47,546 bases of DNA, taken from assembly GCF_000765905.2 (NCBI RefSeq), contig NZ_JRPL02000017.1, forward strand, positions 1 through 47,546. The letters run 5' to 3'. The stretch's first letter is position 1; every line of letters begins with the position of its first letter. Origin of the DNA: Helicobacter trogontum. Lineage in GTDB: Bacteria > Campylobacterota > Campylobacteria > Campylobacterales > Helicobacteraceae. Both the position numbers and the translations under genes were made by a program. Of this stretch, positions 18,126 to 27,361 are shown piece after piece. A model generated the notes under the pieces. The model was not told where the DNA came from. It saw only the letters and a list, made by a program, of their open reading frames with translations, and did no database searches.

Positions 18126-18143
18126 TACATAAGGTGGTTTAGT

Positions 18144-19157
18144 ATGAAAAGCATAAAGGTAAGACCATATATTCCAGAAAAGCTTGAGATAGAGGAAATT
18201 GCACCAAATCATATTCGATTACATGCGTATCCCTTTGAACCTCATTATGCTATTACAATAGCTCATCCTGTGCGTAGGTTGTTACTATCAAGCTCTGTAG
18301 GATATGCACCAATAGGTATAAAGATCGAAGGTGTACGTCATGAGTTTGATACTGTACGTGGGGTCGCTGAAGATGTAGCGCCATTTATTGTGAATATTAA
18401 AAACTTGAAGTTTAAAGTAAATGATGATATGCAGCAACAAGAAAGATTTGAATTGCACTATGAGTTTAATGGTCCAATGGAGTTGCGTGGTGAGCATTTA
18501 AGTAATGAAAGTATTACTGTGCTGAGTGGGGATTCTCATTTAGCAAACATTAACAGTGATGCTAAACTTAAATTTTCTATTCTAGTGCATAAAGGTTTAG
18601 GATTTGTGGCGAGTGAGGTTATTCGAGAAGAGATAGGTAGTGAGTATATACCACTTGATGCTGATTTTACGCCAGTAAAGAGGGCTGTGTATGAGATTGA
18701 GAATGTTTTACACGAAAGTAATCCTAACTTCGAAAAAATTGTGTTTGAAGTAGAGACAAATGGGCAAATTGAGCCTATGGAAGCTTTTAAGGAAGCAGTT
18801 GCTATTATGCATTCTCAAATGAGTGTATTTGGTGCAGAACTTAGTGATGTGCCAACAAGCAATGGTCGATTGAATGATGATAGCCCAGAGCTAAAAGTGT
18901 TGTTATCAAGTGTTGAGATACTTAATCTTGAGCATCGCCCAAGCAATTGTTTGCAGAAGTCAAATATTAAATACATAGGTGAATTGGTATTGATGAATGA
19001 AAATGATTTGAAAAATATCAAAAACTTAGGTAAACGATCGTTTGATGAGATTGCAGCAAAATTGAATGAGGTTGGTTATGCCATTGGTGCGGATCTACCA
19101 CATGATTTGGCTACAACTCTAAGTAAGCGTTTGGCAAAATTAAAAGGACAAAATTAA
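18144..19157 (+). CDS. rpoA: RNA polymerase alpha subunit
   Basis: 337 residues. The N-terminal dimerisation/assembly domain (about 1-230) includes [17 protein letters not shown] and VEDVAPF-like segments; the C-terminal domain (about 265-337) carries the UP-element/activator-binding helix-hairpin-helix ([35 protein letters not shown]). Starts 18 bases after rpsD with AAGGTGG upstream. Confidence 0.98.
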   Translation: MKSIKVRPYIPEKLEIEEIAPNHIRLHAYPFEPHYAITIAHPVRRLLLSSSVGYAPIGIKIEGVRHEFDTVRGVAEDVAPFIVNIKNLKFKVNDDMQQQERFELHYEFNGPMELRGEHLSNESITVLSGDSHLANINSDAKLKFSILVHKGLGFVASEVIREEIGSEYIPLDADFTPVKRAVYEIENVLHESNPNFEKIVFEVETNGQIEPMEAFKEAVAIMHSQMSVFGAELSDVPTSNGRLNDDSPELKVLLSSVEILNLEHRPSNCLQKSNIKYIGELVLMNENDLKNIKNLGKRSFDEIAAKLNEVGYAIGADLPHDLATTLSKRLAKLKGQN

Positions 19158-19167
19158 AAGGAATAAT

Positions 19168-19521
19168 ATGCGACATAAACATGGTTATAGAAAATTAGGT
19201 AGGACTTCATCTCACAGAAAGGCGTTGCTAAGAAATTTGAGTATTGCACTCATTGAACATGGTAAAATTGAGACAGGTGTATTTAAGGCAAAGGAATTAC
19301 AGAGTTATATTGAAAAACTTGTTACCGCATCAAAAAATGCAGATTTCAATACCCATAGGTATGTGTTTGCTGAATTGCAGAACAAAAAAGCTACAAAAAA
19401 GTTAATCACTGAAATAGCACCTAAATTTTCTGCAAGAAATGGTGGTTATACTCGTATTCAAAGAAGCGGTATTAGAAGAGGTGATGCTTCTACTATGGCC
19501 ATTATTGAGTTTGTTGAATAA
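19168..19521 (+). CDS. rplQ: 50S ribosomal protein L17
   Basis: 117 residues. [20 protein letters not shown] is the family signature; the C-terminus is [20 protein letters not shown]. Last gene of the operon, 10 bases after rpoA with AAAAGGAAT upstream, and followed at once by a hairpin terminator. Confidence 0.98.
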   Translation: MRHKHGYRKLGRTSSHRKALLRNLSIALIEHGKIETGVFKAKELQSYIEKLVTASKNADFNTHRYVFAELQNKKATKKLITEIAPKFSARNGGYTRIQRSGIRRGDASTMAIIEFVE

Positions 19522-19922
19522 AGAATATTGTGTGACTCCAAATATATACGTGATGTTGGCCTTTATGGGTCGGGCACACAATTTTTACCGCTACATGTAA
19601 ATAAATTTTAAATTATCTCTCACTTATTCAATAATATTTTAACACATTGTAAAGCTTATGTGCATTATACCTGACGTATCATTATTGCTAAAAATCTTGC
19701 ATGAAGAATGTTTCAGCTTTTTTGTAATATCGTTTGATCATGCTTTGCAGTAGATATTGAGAAACTGCAATACCATTTGTTTTTTGTGGATATCCTTATT
19801 CTACCTGCGTTGAGTATCTAGCATGATTGGACTTTTTAACATAATGCCACATGATGGAAATGACCAAAGGATTTTAGAGATTATATGCAAGATCCTAAAG
19901 TGATACGGGGTTATACATTTAG
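19522..19922. other. 401-base spacer between rplQ and uvrC (convergent)
   Basis: The first 65 bases hold the rplQ terminator. In the rest I see no gene, repeat or credible ORF on either strand. Confidence 0.6.
19527..19586 (+). terminator. intrinsic terminator of the ribosomal protein operon
   Basis: Perfect 8-base arms ATTGTGTG (19527-19534) and CACACAAT (19575-19582), followed by a T5 run (19582-19586). The 40-base loop can add some internal pairing. It begins 5 bases after the rplQ stop. Confidence 0.6.
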
Positions 19923-21650
19923 TTACTCATTATTAATATGTTTCACTTTTTTATTGCGATGAAAGGTGATAGCAAATCTGTGTGCCTCATCGCGTAGCTT
20001 TTGCAAAAATTGCAAACGTAAGTCGTTACCTTGCAATCTAAACTCTAAATTTTTAGAACGCACAATGTCTTTTGCATGACCTTTTGCACGATAAGCTTTA
20101 AAGTCTCTTTTTTCTTTTGCAATAGCCAACACACTCACTCTCGCACCGCTTGATTCTAAAATATCTAGTGCAAGGTTAATTTGTGCTAATCCGCCATCAA
20201 GCAGCCATAGGCTTGGTGCTGGGTTTTTATCAAAACTTTGTGCTCGTTTTGTTAGCATTTCTCTCATTTGTGAGTATTCATCCTTGCCACTTAAATTATA
20301 GTGTCTATATCCAGGTTTATAAAAGTCATAATCCATGTAACTTATCATACCGCCAACAATAAAACTAGCACTATGATGACTTGTGTCAAATACTTCAATA
20401 CTTGTAATCTCATGGTCTAATGCAAAGAGTTCTTTAATCCCAGTTAGTATCTGATCTTGCTTTGCATACATATTTGTCTTATGTGTAAGTATGTGTAAAG
20501 CATTTGTGCGTGCAAGTGTGGCAAGACGCAACTTTTCACCTTTTTGTGGAGCAAAAAGCTTTGATGATAATTCAGGCATAGAATCTTTTAATATCGCTAG
20601 ACTAGTTGTGCTTATATCAGCAAGAATAATATCATCGCATAAAGATCCTTCTTTCAGAATCTTTAAAAGTGCTTGTGTATAGATCTCACAGGCCAACTCT
20701 TCGTGCAACAATTCCTCGCACATAAACTCTTTTTGCAAAGGACTGGTTGGATTATCTTTATTTGCGTAATATCGCTCTGGTAAGTTTGGTTTTACAAATT
20801 GATGATGAGTGCTTACAACCTTTCCATCTCTCACAAAAAGCTTCAATAAGATTCCATGATTGCCTTGCAATACAAAACTATACACATCAGCATTATAAAG
20901 CTTTTTCATATCCACCGCACAAAATTGTTTTACTTCCTGCAATACATCAATGCAATCTTTACATATTTTTGCTTGCTCAAAAAGCTCTTTTTCTGCAAAG
21001 GAAAACATTTTAGATTCCAAAGCTTTTTGCATTTTATTTGTATTTCGCATAAGCATTATAGCCTGTTGCACATACGAGTTGTATTTGGCTTTTGTTTGAG
21101 AATCTTTTATGCTACACACGCCAAGACATTTCCCTATTTGATAGTAAAGGCATGGCTTTTTGCCTTTCAGACAGCTTGCTTGTTGCACAAGTGGAAAAAG
21201 TTCATAAAGACTTTGTAATATCTCTTTTGCTCCCTTGGGATATGGACCAAAATAAAGCGTGTCTTTGTGTCTTATAATACGTCGTGTGATGCTAAATCTA
21301 GGATAACAATCACTAAGGTTAATCGTAATGTAGGGATATGTTTTATCATCACGTAAGAGAATATTGTATTTTGGATTCTGTGATTTTATAAATGAATTTT
21401 CAAGAATAAGTGCCTCATGCTCATTTGCTACAACAAGCGTATGAACACTTGCTATCTGTGCGACCATGTGTTGGATTCTAAGACTATTTTTTGGATTTGG
21501 CATACATTCTTTTGTAAAATAACTTCGCACTCTCTTTTTAAGATTTTTTGCTTTACCTACATATAGTAGACGCCCGTTACTATCATAATATTGATAAATT
21601 CCTGGATCACTTGGAATCTTTTGCAGCTGTGAATGCAGGGTATTATCCAT
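19923..21650 (-). CDS. uvrC: excinuclease ABC subunit C, lacking the C-terminal HhH domain
   Basis: Makes both incisions in nucleotide excision repair with UvrB. 575 residues: GIY-YIG nuclease domain at the N-terminus (GIYQYYDSNGRLLYVGKAKN), Cys-rich region (KGKKPCLYYQIGKCLGVC), UVR/UvrB-binding motif (SFAEKELFEQAKICKDCIDV) and the RNase H-like endonuclease domain (FDTSHHSASFIVGGMISY, LLDGGLAQINLA). It stops right after DEAHRFAITFHRNKK, where most UvrC proteins continue into the (HhH)2 DNA-binding domain of about 55 residues. ATG 21650 is chosen over the upstream in-frame ATG (21671) because AAAGGA lies before it. Confidence 0.92.
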   Translation of the reverse strand: MDNTLHSQLQKIPSDPGIYQYYDSNGRLLYVGKAKNLKKRVRSYFTKECMPNPKNSLRIQHMVAQIASVHTLVVANEHEALILENSFIKSQNPKYNILLRDDKTYPYITINLSDCYPRFSITRRIIRHKDTLYFGPYPKGAKEILQSLYELFPLVQQASCLKGKKPCLYYQIGKCLGVCSIKDSQTKAKYNSYVQQAIMLMRNTNKMQKALESKMFSFAEKELFEQAKICKDCIDVLQEVKQFCAVDMKKLYNADVYSFVLQGNHGILLKLFVRDGKVVSTHHQFVKPNLPERYYANKDNPTSPLQKEFMCEELLHEELACEIYTQALLKILKEGSLCDDIILADISTTSLAILKDSMPELSSKLFAPQKGEKLRLATLARTNALHILTHKTNMYAKQDQILTGIKELFALDHEITSIEVFDTSHHSASFIVGGMISYMDYDFYKPGYRHYNLSGKDEYSQMREMLTKRAQSFDKNPAPSLWLLDGGLAQINLALDILESSGARVSVLAIAKEKRDFKAYRAKGHAKDIVRSKNLEFRLQGNDLRLQFLQKLRDEAHRFAITFHRNKKVKHINNE

Positions 21651-21696
21651 AAAAATCCTTTTGATACTCATAAAGATAAGAAGGCTAGATCCAAAT

Positions 21697-21707
21697 ATTA
21701 TATTGTA
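21697..21707 (-). promoter_or_regulatory. uvrC -10 region
   Basis: Reverse-strand TGaTACAATATAAT offers two overlapping -10 boxes (TACAAT and TATAAT), about 47-57 bases upstream of the chosen start. Confidence 0.4.
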
Positions 21708-21918
21708 TCATTTTAATACATATTCTACAATGTCTTACTTCTTAGATCTTTAGGCAAGAGGCATAAGTCTTTGGAGTAATATTTTCGCAACCCTGTCTTA
21801 AAGTTTGATAACTTTGAATATTTTGCTTGAAAAAGCAGAGAAATAAAGGTAAGATTCTGTTTTCAGCATAGCACAATAACTAGGTTGCTATATCAAGCAT
21901 ATGGGATAAAGGGATTAT

Positions 21919-22707
21919 ATGGGTAAGCTATATTTAAGCATATTTTCATTTGACTCACGCATAGATTTTCAGAATGGTTTTGTAAGGCAAGAAGTACACT
22001 ACAAGGCAAATGACACGCTAAAGGATGTATTTCAAGCAGTGGATTCTAAAAATTTTGGCTATCAAGAGTTTGGTGTAGATTTACAATTTATACATTGTAG
22101 AATTAATGGCTATGCAGTATTTGGGAATCTCACTGTAAAAGAGATTGTAAAAAAGCTTGGTTGTTACCTAGAGATTGAACCACTTAATAAAAGATATGCA
22201 AAAAAAGATTTGTTACTTGATTTAGACGCGGCATTTGCAAAATATCATAACTTTTTTTACTTAATGGATTTTATCGCTCCAAGTGAAAGAGAGGAGTTGA
22301 AAAAATATTTGCTTATTAATTTTATCGTGCCTTCTTATGATGACTCCTATTGTGGAGATGGGTTTCTACTATATATCAAATGGTTGAGTTTGCGTTACCC
22401 ATTACATAAAGAAAGGCTGCTGCATTTTATCTCTTGTAAGGAAAGTGGCATTTTTTGGCATGTAAGTACTGCAAACTTTATGCTGCCACATAACAGGGCA
22501 ATCGATACGCAAATAGAATCATTGCAGAGCATGTTAATTTCACCCACATGTAAAAATCAAGAATGGGCAGAACTTAGGTCTCACATCAATTCGCAGTATC
22601 ACTTTGCGTGTCAAAATCGCATAGCTGATTATAATGCAGCGGAAAGTTTTACGCCATTTATACAAAGCATTTTACATGCTAATCACACACAACAAACATA
22701 TCAATAA
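21919..22707 (+). CDS. SdhB/FrdB-like N-terminal domain protein without Fe-S cysteines
   Basis: 262 residues. Residues 1-101 align by eye with the plant-type ferredoxin domain of succinate dehydrogenase/fumarate reductase iron-sulfur subunits: a single C60 followed by RINGYAVFGN (61-70), where SdhB has CGSCAMxINGxP..LAC, then IEPLNKRYAKKDLLLD (86-101), matching IEPLxxxxVIKDLVVD. The [2Fe-2S] cysteines are missing. Residues 102-262 are helical with scattered cysteines and no CxxCxxC cluster, so electron transfer by Fe-S clusters looks lost. RBS AAAGGGAT. The next gene (HdrB-like) begins 10 bases later, so the two probably work together. The family may be the one annotated DUF5644 in Helicobacter (from memory). 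Confidence 0.65.
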   Translation: MGKLYLSIFSFDSRIDFQNGFVRQEVHYKANDTLKDVFQAVDSKNFGYQEFGVDLQFIHCRINGYAVFGNLTVKEIVKKLGCYLEIEPLNKRYAKKDLLLDLDAAFAKYHNFFYLMDFIAPSEREELKKYLLINFIVPSYDDSYCGDGFLLYIKWLSLRYPLHKERLLHFISCKESGIFWHVSTANFMLPHNRAIDTQIESLQSMLISPTCKNQEWAELRSHINSQYHFACQNRIADYNAAESFTPFIQSILHANHTQQTYQ

Positions 22708-22716
22708 AGGATATCC

Positions 22717-23616
22717 ATGTATCTCATATATGATTGTCTAAAAAATAGTCCATTCAGCATTGCCACACAACAAGTCCTAAAGCATTTAAATATACAATAT
22801 ACAATGCTAGATAAAAAAAATAGCTTCAAAGCACACGGAGGATACTTTGGTAGGATAGGTGCGTTAGAGCAATTTATATTTGCAAATGTATATAATATTG
22901 CATTTGCAAGTCTTGAAGAGAAAAAGTTATTGGCTATAGAGGAAGATTCGTATGCAAATCTTGTTTTTACACTCGATTTATTACGCAACAATCAATCATT
23001 AAGAGATTTTGTCATAGCAGAGTTACAAAGTCAAAATATCATACTAGATATTGATATATTGCAAAATAGCATTGCTTATTTTCCAGCGATATTAGCAGAC
23101 TATATGGCAGAAATAGAACAATCTGTAAAATATAGCTTTGGCAAAAATGCAAAGAATTTCCCTCACATCTCACCAAACAATATTACAAAAGGTTTTAGCA
23201 CGTGTGCTTTTTATGGGAGCAGACATGCAGATTGCAATATGCAAGATGAATATAAACATTTGCCACAATTATTCAAAATTTTAGGTTTGACTTATCTTGA
23301 TAAGCCAATAGGTTTGCAATCCTTTACTCATTTGGCTCACATTGATTCTGAAAAAGCGTATCAAAAAAGTGGGGATCTTTTATATGAAGGGATTGATCTA
23401 GGGATTGATTTTTTGTGCGTGTTTGCAGCTTCTACTTTCGATATGTTTGATAACAAACAGGATTTATGTACCAAATATTGTAGGAGAGATCCCATCAGTA
23501 TAGCAAGTCTTAATATGGCACAGATATTGCTAGTCTGCTTTGATAAGGCAAATGAAGCAGGGTTTGAGCTACACAAAGTTAATCCATATTTTGTGCAACA
23601 TAATAAAGCTTCATAA
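22717..23616 (+). CDS. HdrB/SdhE-like CCG-domain protein with most cysteines lost
   Basis: 299 residues. By eye it follows the two-module layout of heterodisulfide reductase subunit B and the HdrB-like subunit of Campylobacterota methylmenaquinol:fumarate reductase. Module 1 is residues 1-50 (YDCLKNSPFSIATQQVL, LNIQY, then HGGYFG where CCG is expected). Module 2 starts at FSTCAFYGSRHADC (160-173) and continues with GIDLGIDFLCVFAAST (225-240), where HdrB has GADxIVxxCPxC, and a C-terminal DPISIASLNMAQILLVCF (258-275). Most cluster-binding cysteines are replaced. It is soluble, without signal peptide, and is probably the partner of the SdhB-like protein upstream. Function unknown. Confidence 0.6.
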   Translation: MYLIYDCLKNSPFSIATQQVLKHLNIQYTMLDKKNSFKAHGGYFGRIGALEQFIFANVYNIAFASLEEKKLLAIEEDSYANLVFTLDLLRNNQSLRDFVIAELQSQNIILDIDILQNSIAYFPAILADYMAEIEQSVKYSFGKNAKNFPHISPNNITKGFSTCAFYGSRHADCNMQDEYKHLPQLFKILGLTYLDKPIGLQSFTHLAHIDSEKAYQKSGDLLYEGIDLGIDFLCVFAASTFDMFDNKQDLCTKYCRRDPISIASLNMAQILLVCFDKANEAGFELHKVNPYFVQHNKAS

Positions 23617-23644
23617 GGCTATACATTGCGGAGATTTTGAAGAT

Positions 23645-23953
23645 ATGGCAGTCATTTTAAAGATTCTTTTTGCTTGTTTTGTTGGTATGGCATGGTATCA
23701 TTTAAATGGAGCAGAGCAGGCACCAGTTGCAGGGATTTTGGCCGCTATGGTATTACTTGCTTCATTTATTAAGCCAATTAGATATCAAGATCCAAAAGAA
23801 AGAGATGAATATCGCCACAAAATTCAAGAAGCAAGAGAAAAAAGGCGTGTTTTGGCGGAAAAACAGAATGAAGAAAGAAAGCTACTCAAAAAGCAAGCAC
23901 TTGAAGCAGAAGAGGTGCGTAAACAAGAATTGAGAAAGAAGTTAAAACTCTAG
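23645..23953 (+). CDS. small membrane protein with basic coiled coil
   Basis: 102 residues. Two hydrophobic helices (about 1-18 and 27-43), then IKPIRYQDPKERDEYR and a highly charged K/E/R coiled coil to the end. The ATG at 23645 follows GGAGATTTTGAAGAT. The reading frame is open further upstream, but that part would overlap the HdrB-like gene and has no ribosome-binding site. Not recognised; the topology suggests a cytoplasmic coiled coil anchored in the membrane. It lies 27 bases before the TerB-like gene, probably in one operon. Confidence 0.65.
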   Translation: MAVILKILFACFVGMAWYHLNGAEQAPVAGILAAMVLLASFIKPIRYQDPKERDEYRHKIQEAREKRRVLAEKQNEERKLLKKQALEAEEVRKQELRKKLKL

Positions 23954-23980
23954 GATTTATATCTTATGTAAGGAAGCAAA

Positions 23981-24760
23981 ATGGAATTAGTATTATTTTT
24001 AATTGCAGCAGGAATTATATTTTATCTCTATAAAACCTTTCAAGGTTATCTTAGTAATCCCATTGTACCAACCGATAGGGATGTTCTACAACCACAAAGA
24101 CAGCATGAGTATGTACAAGAGCGACCGATACTTAGCCCAAAAGAAAAGTTGAAATGCACTGAATATGGCATTATTATACGTATATTAAGCAAATTGAGCT
24201 ATGCGGATGACAAGAGTTGCATATTGGAAGAACGACTTGTAAAAGGCATTATTGATGATATGGCAAAAGATTCTGATCAACCAAGTGAGCTGTTTTTGGA
24301 AATCTATAAAGAATCTGGAAGAGATGATATACAAGAATTAGCAGAGCTATTTGCAGATGAGACAATTGGGCAATACAAAAAAAGAGTGAAGATTATCGAA
24401 TTTATGTTTACTTTGGCGTATGCAGATGGTAACTTTTCACAAGAAGAGGAAGATTGCATCATCAATGTCGCTGCTATTCTAGAAATTGATAACACAGATT
24501 TCAACCATTTGTATGATAGTTTTAAGGCTCTTAATGAAGCATATGTTCCACTTACAAAAAGTGAAGCATTAGAACTTTTTGGGCTTACAGATGGCTTTAC
24601 TAAAGATAAACTAGATTCTAAATATAATGACTTTTTCAAACAAAAAAGGCAAAATATAACTGATCCAAAGAATTTAGGAAAACCATACAATGAGAATGGT
24701 GGGCAAGATTTAAGGAAGATTTCTGAAGCTTATGCGGTTCTTTTAAAAGAAGTATCTTAA
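23981..24760 (+). CDS. TerB-like membrane-anchored protein with degenerate J-domain
   Basis: 259 residues. One N-terminal transmembrane helix (about 1-20) and a TerB/DjlA-type helical domain (about 60-185) containing LSYADDKSCILEERLVKG and FTLAYADGNFSQEEEDCI, two copies of the acidic xYADGxFSxEE motif seen in TerB. The C-terminal segment (about 190-259: ALELFGLTDGFTKDKLDSKY, ISEAYAVLLK) has the shape of a DnaJ domain but lacks the HPD triad needed to stimulate DnaK. The N-TM/TerB/J order is that of DjlA, so it may be a diverged DjlA relative. RBS AAGGAAG. Confidence 0.7.
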   Translation: MELVLFLIAAGIIFYLYKTFQGYLSNPIVPTDRDVLQPQRQHEYVQERPILSPKEKLKCTEYGIIIRILSKLSYADDKSCILEERLVKGIIDDMAKDSDQPSELFLEIYKESGRDDIQELAELFADETIGQYKKRVKIIEFMFTLAYADGNFSQEEEDCIINVAAILEIDNTDFNHLYDSFKALNEAYVPLTKSEALELFGLTDGFTKDKLDSKYNDFFKQKRQNITDPKNLGKPYNENGGQDLRKISEAYAVLLKEVS

Positions 24761-24783
24761 GCAAATTGTATCTCAGATAAAAC

Positions 24784-24798
24784 ACAAGCCTAGCTTGT
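24784..24798 (-). terminator. possible weak terminator between TerB-like gene and mqnC
   Basis: ACAAGC, CTA, GCTTGT: 6-base perfect arms with a 3-base loop. Read on the reverse strand it is followed by GTTTTATC, about 200 bases after the mqnC stop. The U tract is short, so this is tentative. Nothing else recognisable lies in this 241-base gap. Confidence 0.3.
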
Positions 24799-25001
24799 AA
24801 GTGGTGTCTACCTAATATCTCCCTTTTACAATTTATAAAACTTTCAAAAACCTACAAACAAATAGATAAGGGGTTGCTGCAGTTTTCTAAAGTTTTCTTT
24901 CTGTTATAGAGACTCTCTTTTATTAATTGCATATCAAGCAAAAATAGTGTTGTAATAAAACAAACCACAAATCTCTAGAATCTAATATAAATATATAAAT
25001 A

Positions 25002-26060
25002 TTATTGCTTATAGATTTCAAGCATCTCATAAGCTGTATTGCGTTTCGCTGGGATTTCTCCAATATCTTGTATGAGTTTAATCATCTCGCTTTGACTCAT
25101 AGAATAGCATGCACCCGCTGATGAGACAACATTTTCTTCCATCATTGTGCTTCCTAAATCATTTGCACCAAATAAAAGTGCTAATTGCCCTATATGACTC
25201 CCCTGTGTCACCCAACTACTTTGTATATTAGGGATATTGTCAAGATATAATCTACTACATGCTAACAGTCGTAAATATCGATTTGAACTTGCTTTTTGTA
25301 TGTGTGGAAATTCGATGCTAAGAGGCGTATTTAGAGGTTGAAAACTCCATAAAATAAATGCTCTAAAGCCACCAAATTCATCTTGCAAATCCCTTACTCT
25401 ACGCCAATGCTCGACAATATCATCATCTTTTTCTATACTGCCAAACATCATTGTAGCAGTAGTTTTCATATTAATCTTATGTGCTTCTCTATGCACCATA
25501 ATCCATTCATCCGCACTTAATTTTTTTGGTGCGATAATATCACGCACAGAATCACTAAGAATTTCAGCACCAGCACCAGGGATTGAGGAAAGTCCTGCTT
25601 TTTGCAAACGCACTAAAACCTCATGTATTGATAGCTTTGAAATTTTTGCAATATAATTAATCTCAATTGCTGAAAATCCATGTATTGTAATGCTTGGATA
25701 TTTTTCCGCGATGTGTCTCACAAGATCTTCATAATAATCAATCTTTAACTTTGGGTGTACACCGCCTTGAAATAAGATTTGTGTGCCACCAATTGCTAAA
25801 AGCTCTTCAATCTTAGAATCTATTTCATCAAAACTTAGAATATACTCCCCTTCCTGTCCCAACTTTCTTTTAAATGCACAAAACTTACAATCTACCCAGC
25901 AAATGTTTGTATAATTAATATTTCTATCTACAATAAATGAGGTGATTTTTGCAGGGTGCAATGCTTTTTTGGTTTCATACGCCATTTTACCTAATTCTTT
26001 TAGTGAAGCATTTTGCATGAGATTCAGTATCTCAGAATCTGTATAACGCTTTTTTGTCAT
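25002..26060 (-). CDS. mqnC: cyclic dehypoxanthinyl futalosine synthase
   Basis: Radical SAM enzyme of the futalosine route to menaquinone, which converts dehypoxanthine futalosine into its cyclic form. 352 residues. The radical SAM cluster motif is CWVDCKFC (C54, C58, C61; CxxxCxxC), with GGTQILFQGGVHP, SSIPGAGAEILSD and TTATMMFGSIE, the last two diagnostic for the MqnC/MqnE/CofG-type group. MqnC is preferred over MqnE because of IPGAGAEIL...PKKLSADEW and the WSFQPLNTP segment. Campylobacterota use this pathway instead of Men enzymes. The start follows a GAGAGAGAAAA ribosome-binding site. Confidence 0.9.
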   Translation of the reverse strand: MTKKRYTDSEILNLMQNASLKELGKMAYETKKALHPAKITSFIVDRNINYTNICWVDCKFCAFKRKLGQEGEYILSFDEIDSKIEELLAIGGTQILFQGGVHPKLKIDYYEDLVRHIAEKYPSITIHGFSAIEINYIAKISKLSIHEVLVRLQKAGLSSIPGAGAEILSDSVRDIIAPKKLSADEWIMVHREAHKINMKTTATMMFGSIEKDDDIVEHWRRVRDLQDEFGGFRAFILWSFQPLNTPLSIEFPHIQKASSNRYLRLLACSRLYLDNIPNIQSSWVTQGSHIGQLALLFGANDLGSTMMEENVVSSAGACYSMSQSEMIKLIQDIGEIPAKRNTAYEMLEIYKQ

Positions 26061-26087
26061 TTTTCTCTCTCTTGTATAAATTGCATA

Positions 26088-26093
26088 ATTATA
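26088..26093 (-). promoter_or_regulatory. mqnC -10 box
   Basis: Reverse-strand TATAAT, 28 bases upstream of the mqnC start; divergent from the prmA promoter at 26152. Confidence 0.45.
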
Positions 26094-26151
26094 ATGTATT
26101 TTTCTAGTTTTTTGCTGTGTGCTATAAATTTATGTTTATGCTTTGTTTTGT

Positions 26152-26157
26152 TATAAT
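26152..26157 (+). promoter_or_regulatory. prmA extended -10 box
   Basis: TGtTATAAT, 45 bases upstream of the prmA start; likely also serves ftsH. Confidence 0.55.
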
Positions 26158-26201
26158 TTCACGTATTATTATTTATTTAAAGTTAAACACAAAGGATTTC
26201 A

Positions 26202-27323
26202 ATGACTGATAATAATCAATTATTACCATATATGATAAAAGGAAAGCAGCTTGATGATAATATGTTATCTGCTGATACAAGGGGACAAAAACTTATTTGG
26301 AGAACTGATAAATCTCAAAGTGAAATAGAAATGATTATGCAAAAAATACATGATGCAATACAGAATATTACACAGAGTTTTAAGGTTGACGCACATGAGG
26401 TGCAGCTTTATAACTTGCCACTCATATCACCCAAAAAGACTATAAAAACACATGATGAAGCACTGCATCATCTACACGCATGTCATTGTAATGTTAAGAC
26501 GCCCTTATACACACCTCTTGTGATACGAGAAATATTAGCACAAAGAAACATTAAAGAAAGAAAAGGTAATTTTTTGACAAAAAAATTTATAACTCAAGCA
26601 AACAAAAAACTTAAAAAGGCAAAAAACAAACATTTACTTTTTTGCAAAAATACCCCAAACTATACACCAAAAGACATACAAGTTAGCGTGAATGCAAATG
26701 TCTTTTTGTGTCAAAATAAAGACTGGATTACAGAATATAAGCTAAGTATAACACCTGTTGTGTGTGGTAGATTCTATATTCGTCCAAGTTGGCATACAGA
26801 AAATAAGGAATATGATAATCTCATTATCGATCCATCGCTTAGCTTTGGGAGTGGACACCATGCAACAACAGCTATGTGTATTATGTTGCTTAGTGAAATG
26901 AATCTACAAGGTAAAGATATGCTTGATGTGGGTTGTGGTAGCGGCATTTTGTCGCTTGTTGCAGCTAAATTAAACGCAAATATATATGCTTGTGATACAG
27001 ACATAGAAGCTTATCGGCAAAGTAAGCAAAATTTTGCTATAAATAATCTCACATACAAGGAAATATGGCAGGGTAGCATACAGGGCGTAAAGCAATTTGA
27101 TGTGCCAAAAAGCTATGATGTAATATGTGCAAATATTGTTAGCTCTGTGCTTTTATTGCTTAAAAAAGATTTAATTTCTTGCTTAAAGCAAGATGGAATC
27201 TTAATTTTATCCGGTATTTTGCAAGAACATGAAGCAAAAATACTTGAAGGTTTTCATACACTAACGCTTATAGAAAAAAAGCAAATTGATGAATGGTTAT
27301 GTTTCAAGTTTATCAAAAAATAA
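26202..27323 (+). CDS. prmA: ribosomal protein L11 methyltransferase
   Basis: Methylates ribosomal protein L11 with S-adenosylmethionine. 373 residues, longer than the usual 290-330. The C-terminal catalytic half is typical: IIDPSLSFGSGHHATTAMC (209-226), SAM motif MLDVGCGSGIL (240-250) and CANIVSSVLL. The N-terminal half (1-160) does not show the familiar PrmA start and contains a long lysine-rich stretch (about 118-150), so the substrate-binding domain is strongly diverged. RBS AAAGGATTTC. It precedes ftsH by 38 bases, the same order as in H. pylori, but cheY, which precedes prmA there, is absent. Confidence 0.88.
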   Translation: MTDNNQLLPYMIKGKQLDDNMLSADTRGQKLIWRTDKSQSEIEMIMQKIHDAIQNITQSFKVDAHEVQLYNLPLISPKKTIKTHDEALHHLHACHCNVKTPLYTPLVIREILAQRNIKERKGNFLTKKFITQANKKLKKAKNKHLLFCKNTPNYTPKDIQVSVNANVFLCQNKDWITEYKLSITPVVCGRFYIRPSWHTENKEYDNLIIDPSLSFGSGHHATTAMCIMLLSEMNLQGKDMLDVGCGSGILSLVAAKLNANIYACDTDIEAYRQSKQNFAINNLTYKEIWQGSIQGVKQFDVPKSYDVICANIVSSVLLLLKKDLISCLKQDGILILSGILQEHEAKILEGFHTLTLIEKKQIDEWLCFKFIKK

Positions 27324-27361
27324 TATAATTGCGTAATTTTGTATTGTTAAAAGAGGAAAAA

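Noticed and set aside
20856-21218. 120-codon forward ORF inside uvrC
   Set aside because: Antisense to uvrC, aromatic/low-complexity composition typical of shadow frames.
24304-24690. 128-codon reverse ORF inside the TerB-like gene
   Set aside because: Shadow frame of a gene with clear domains.
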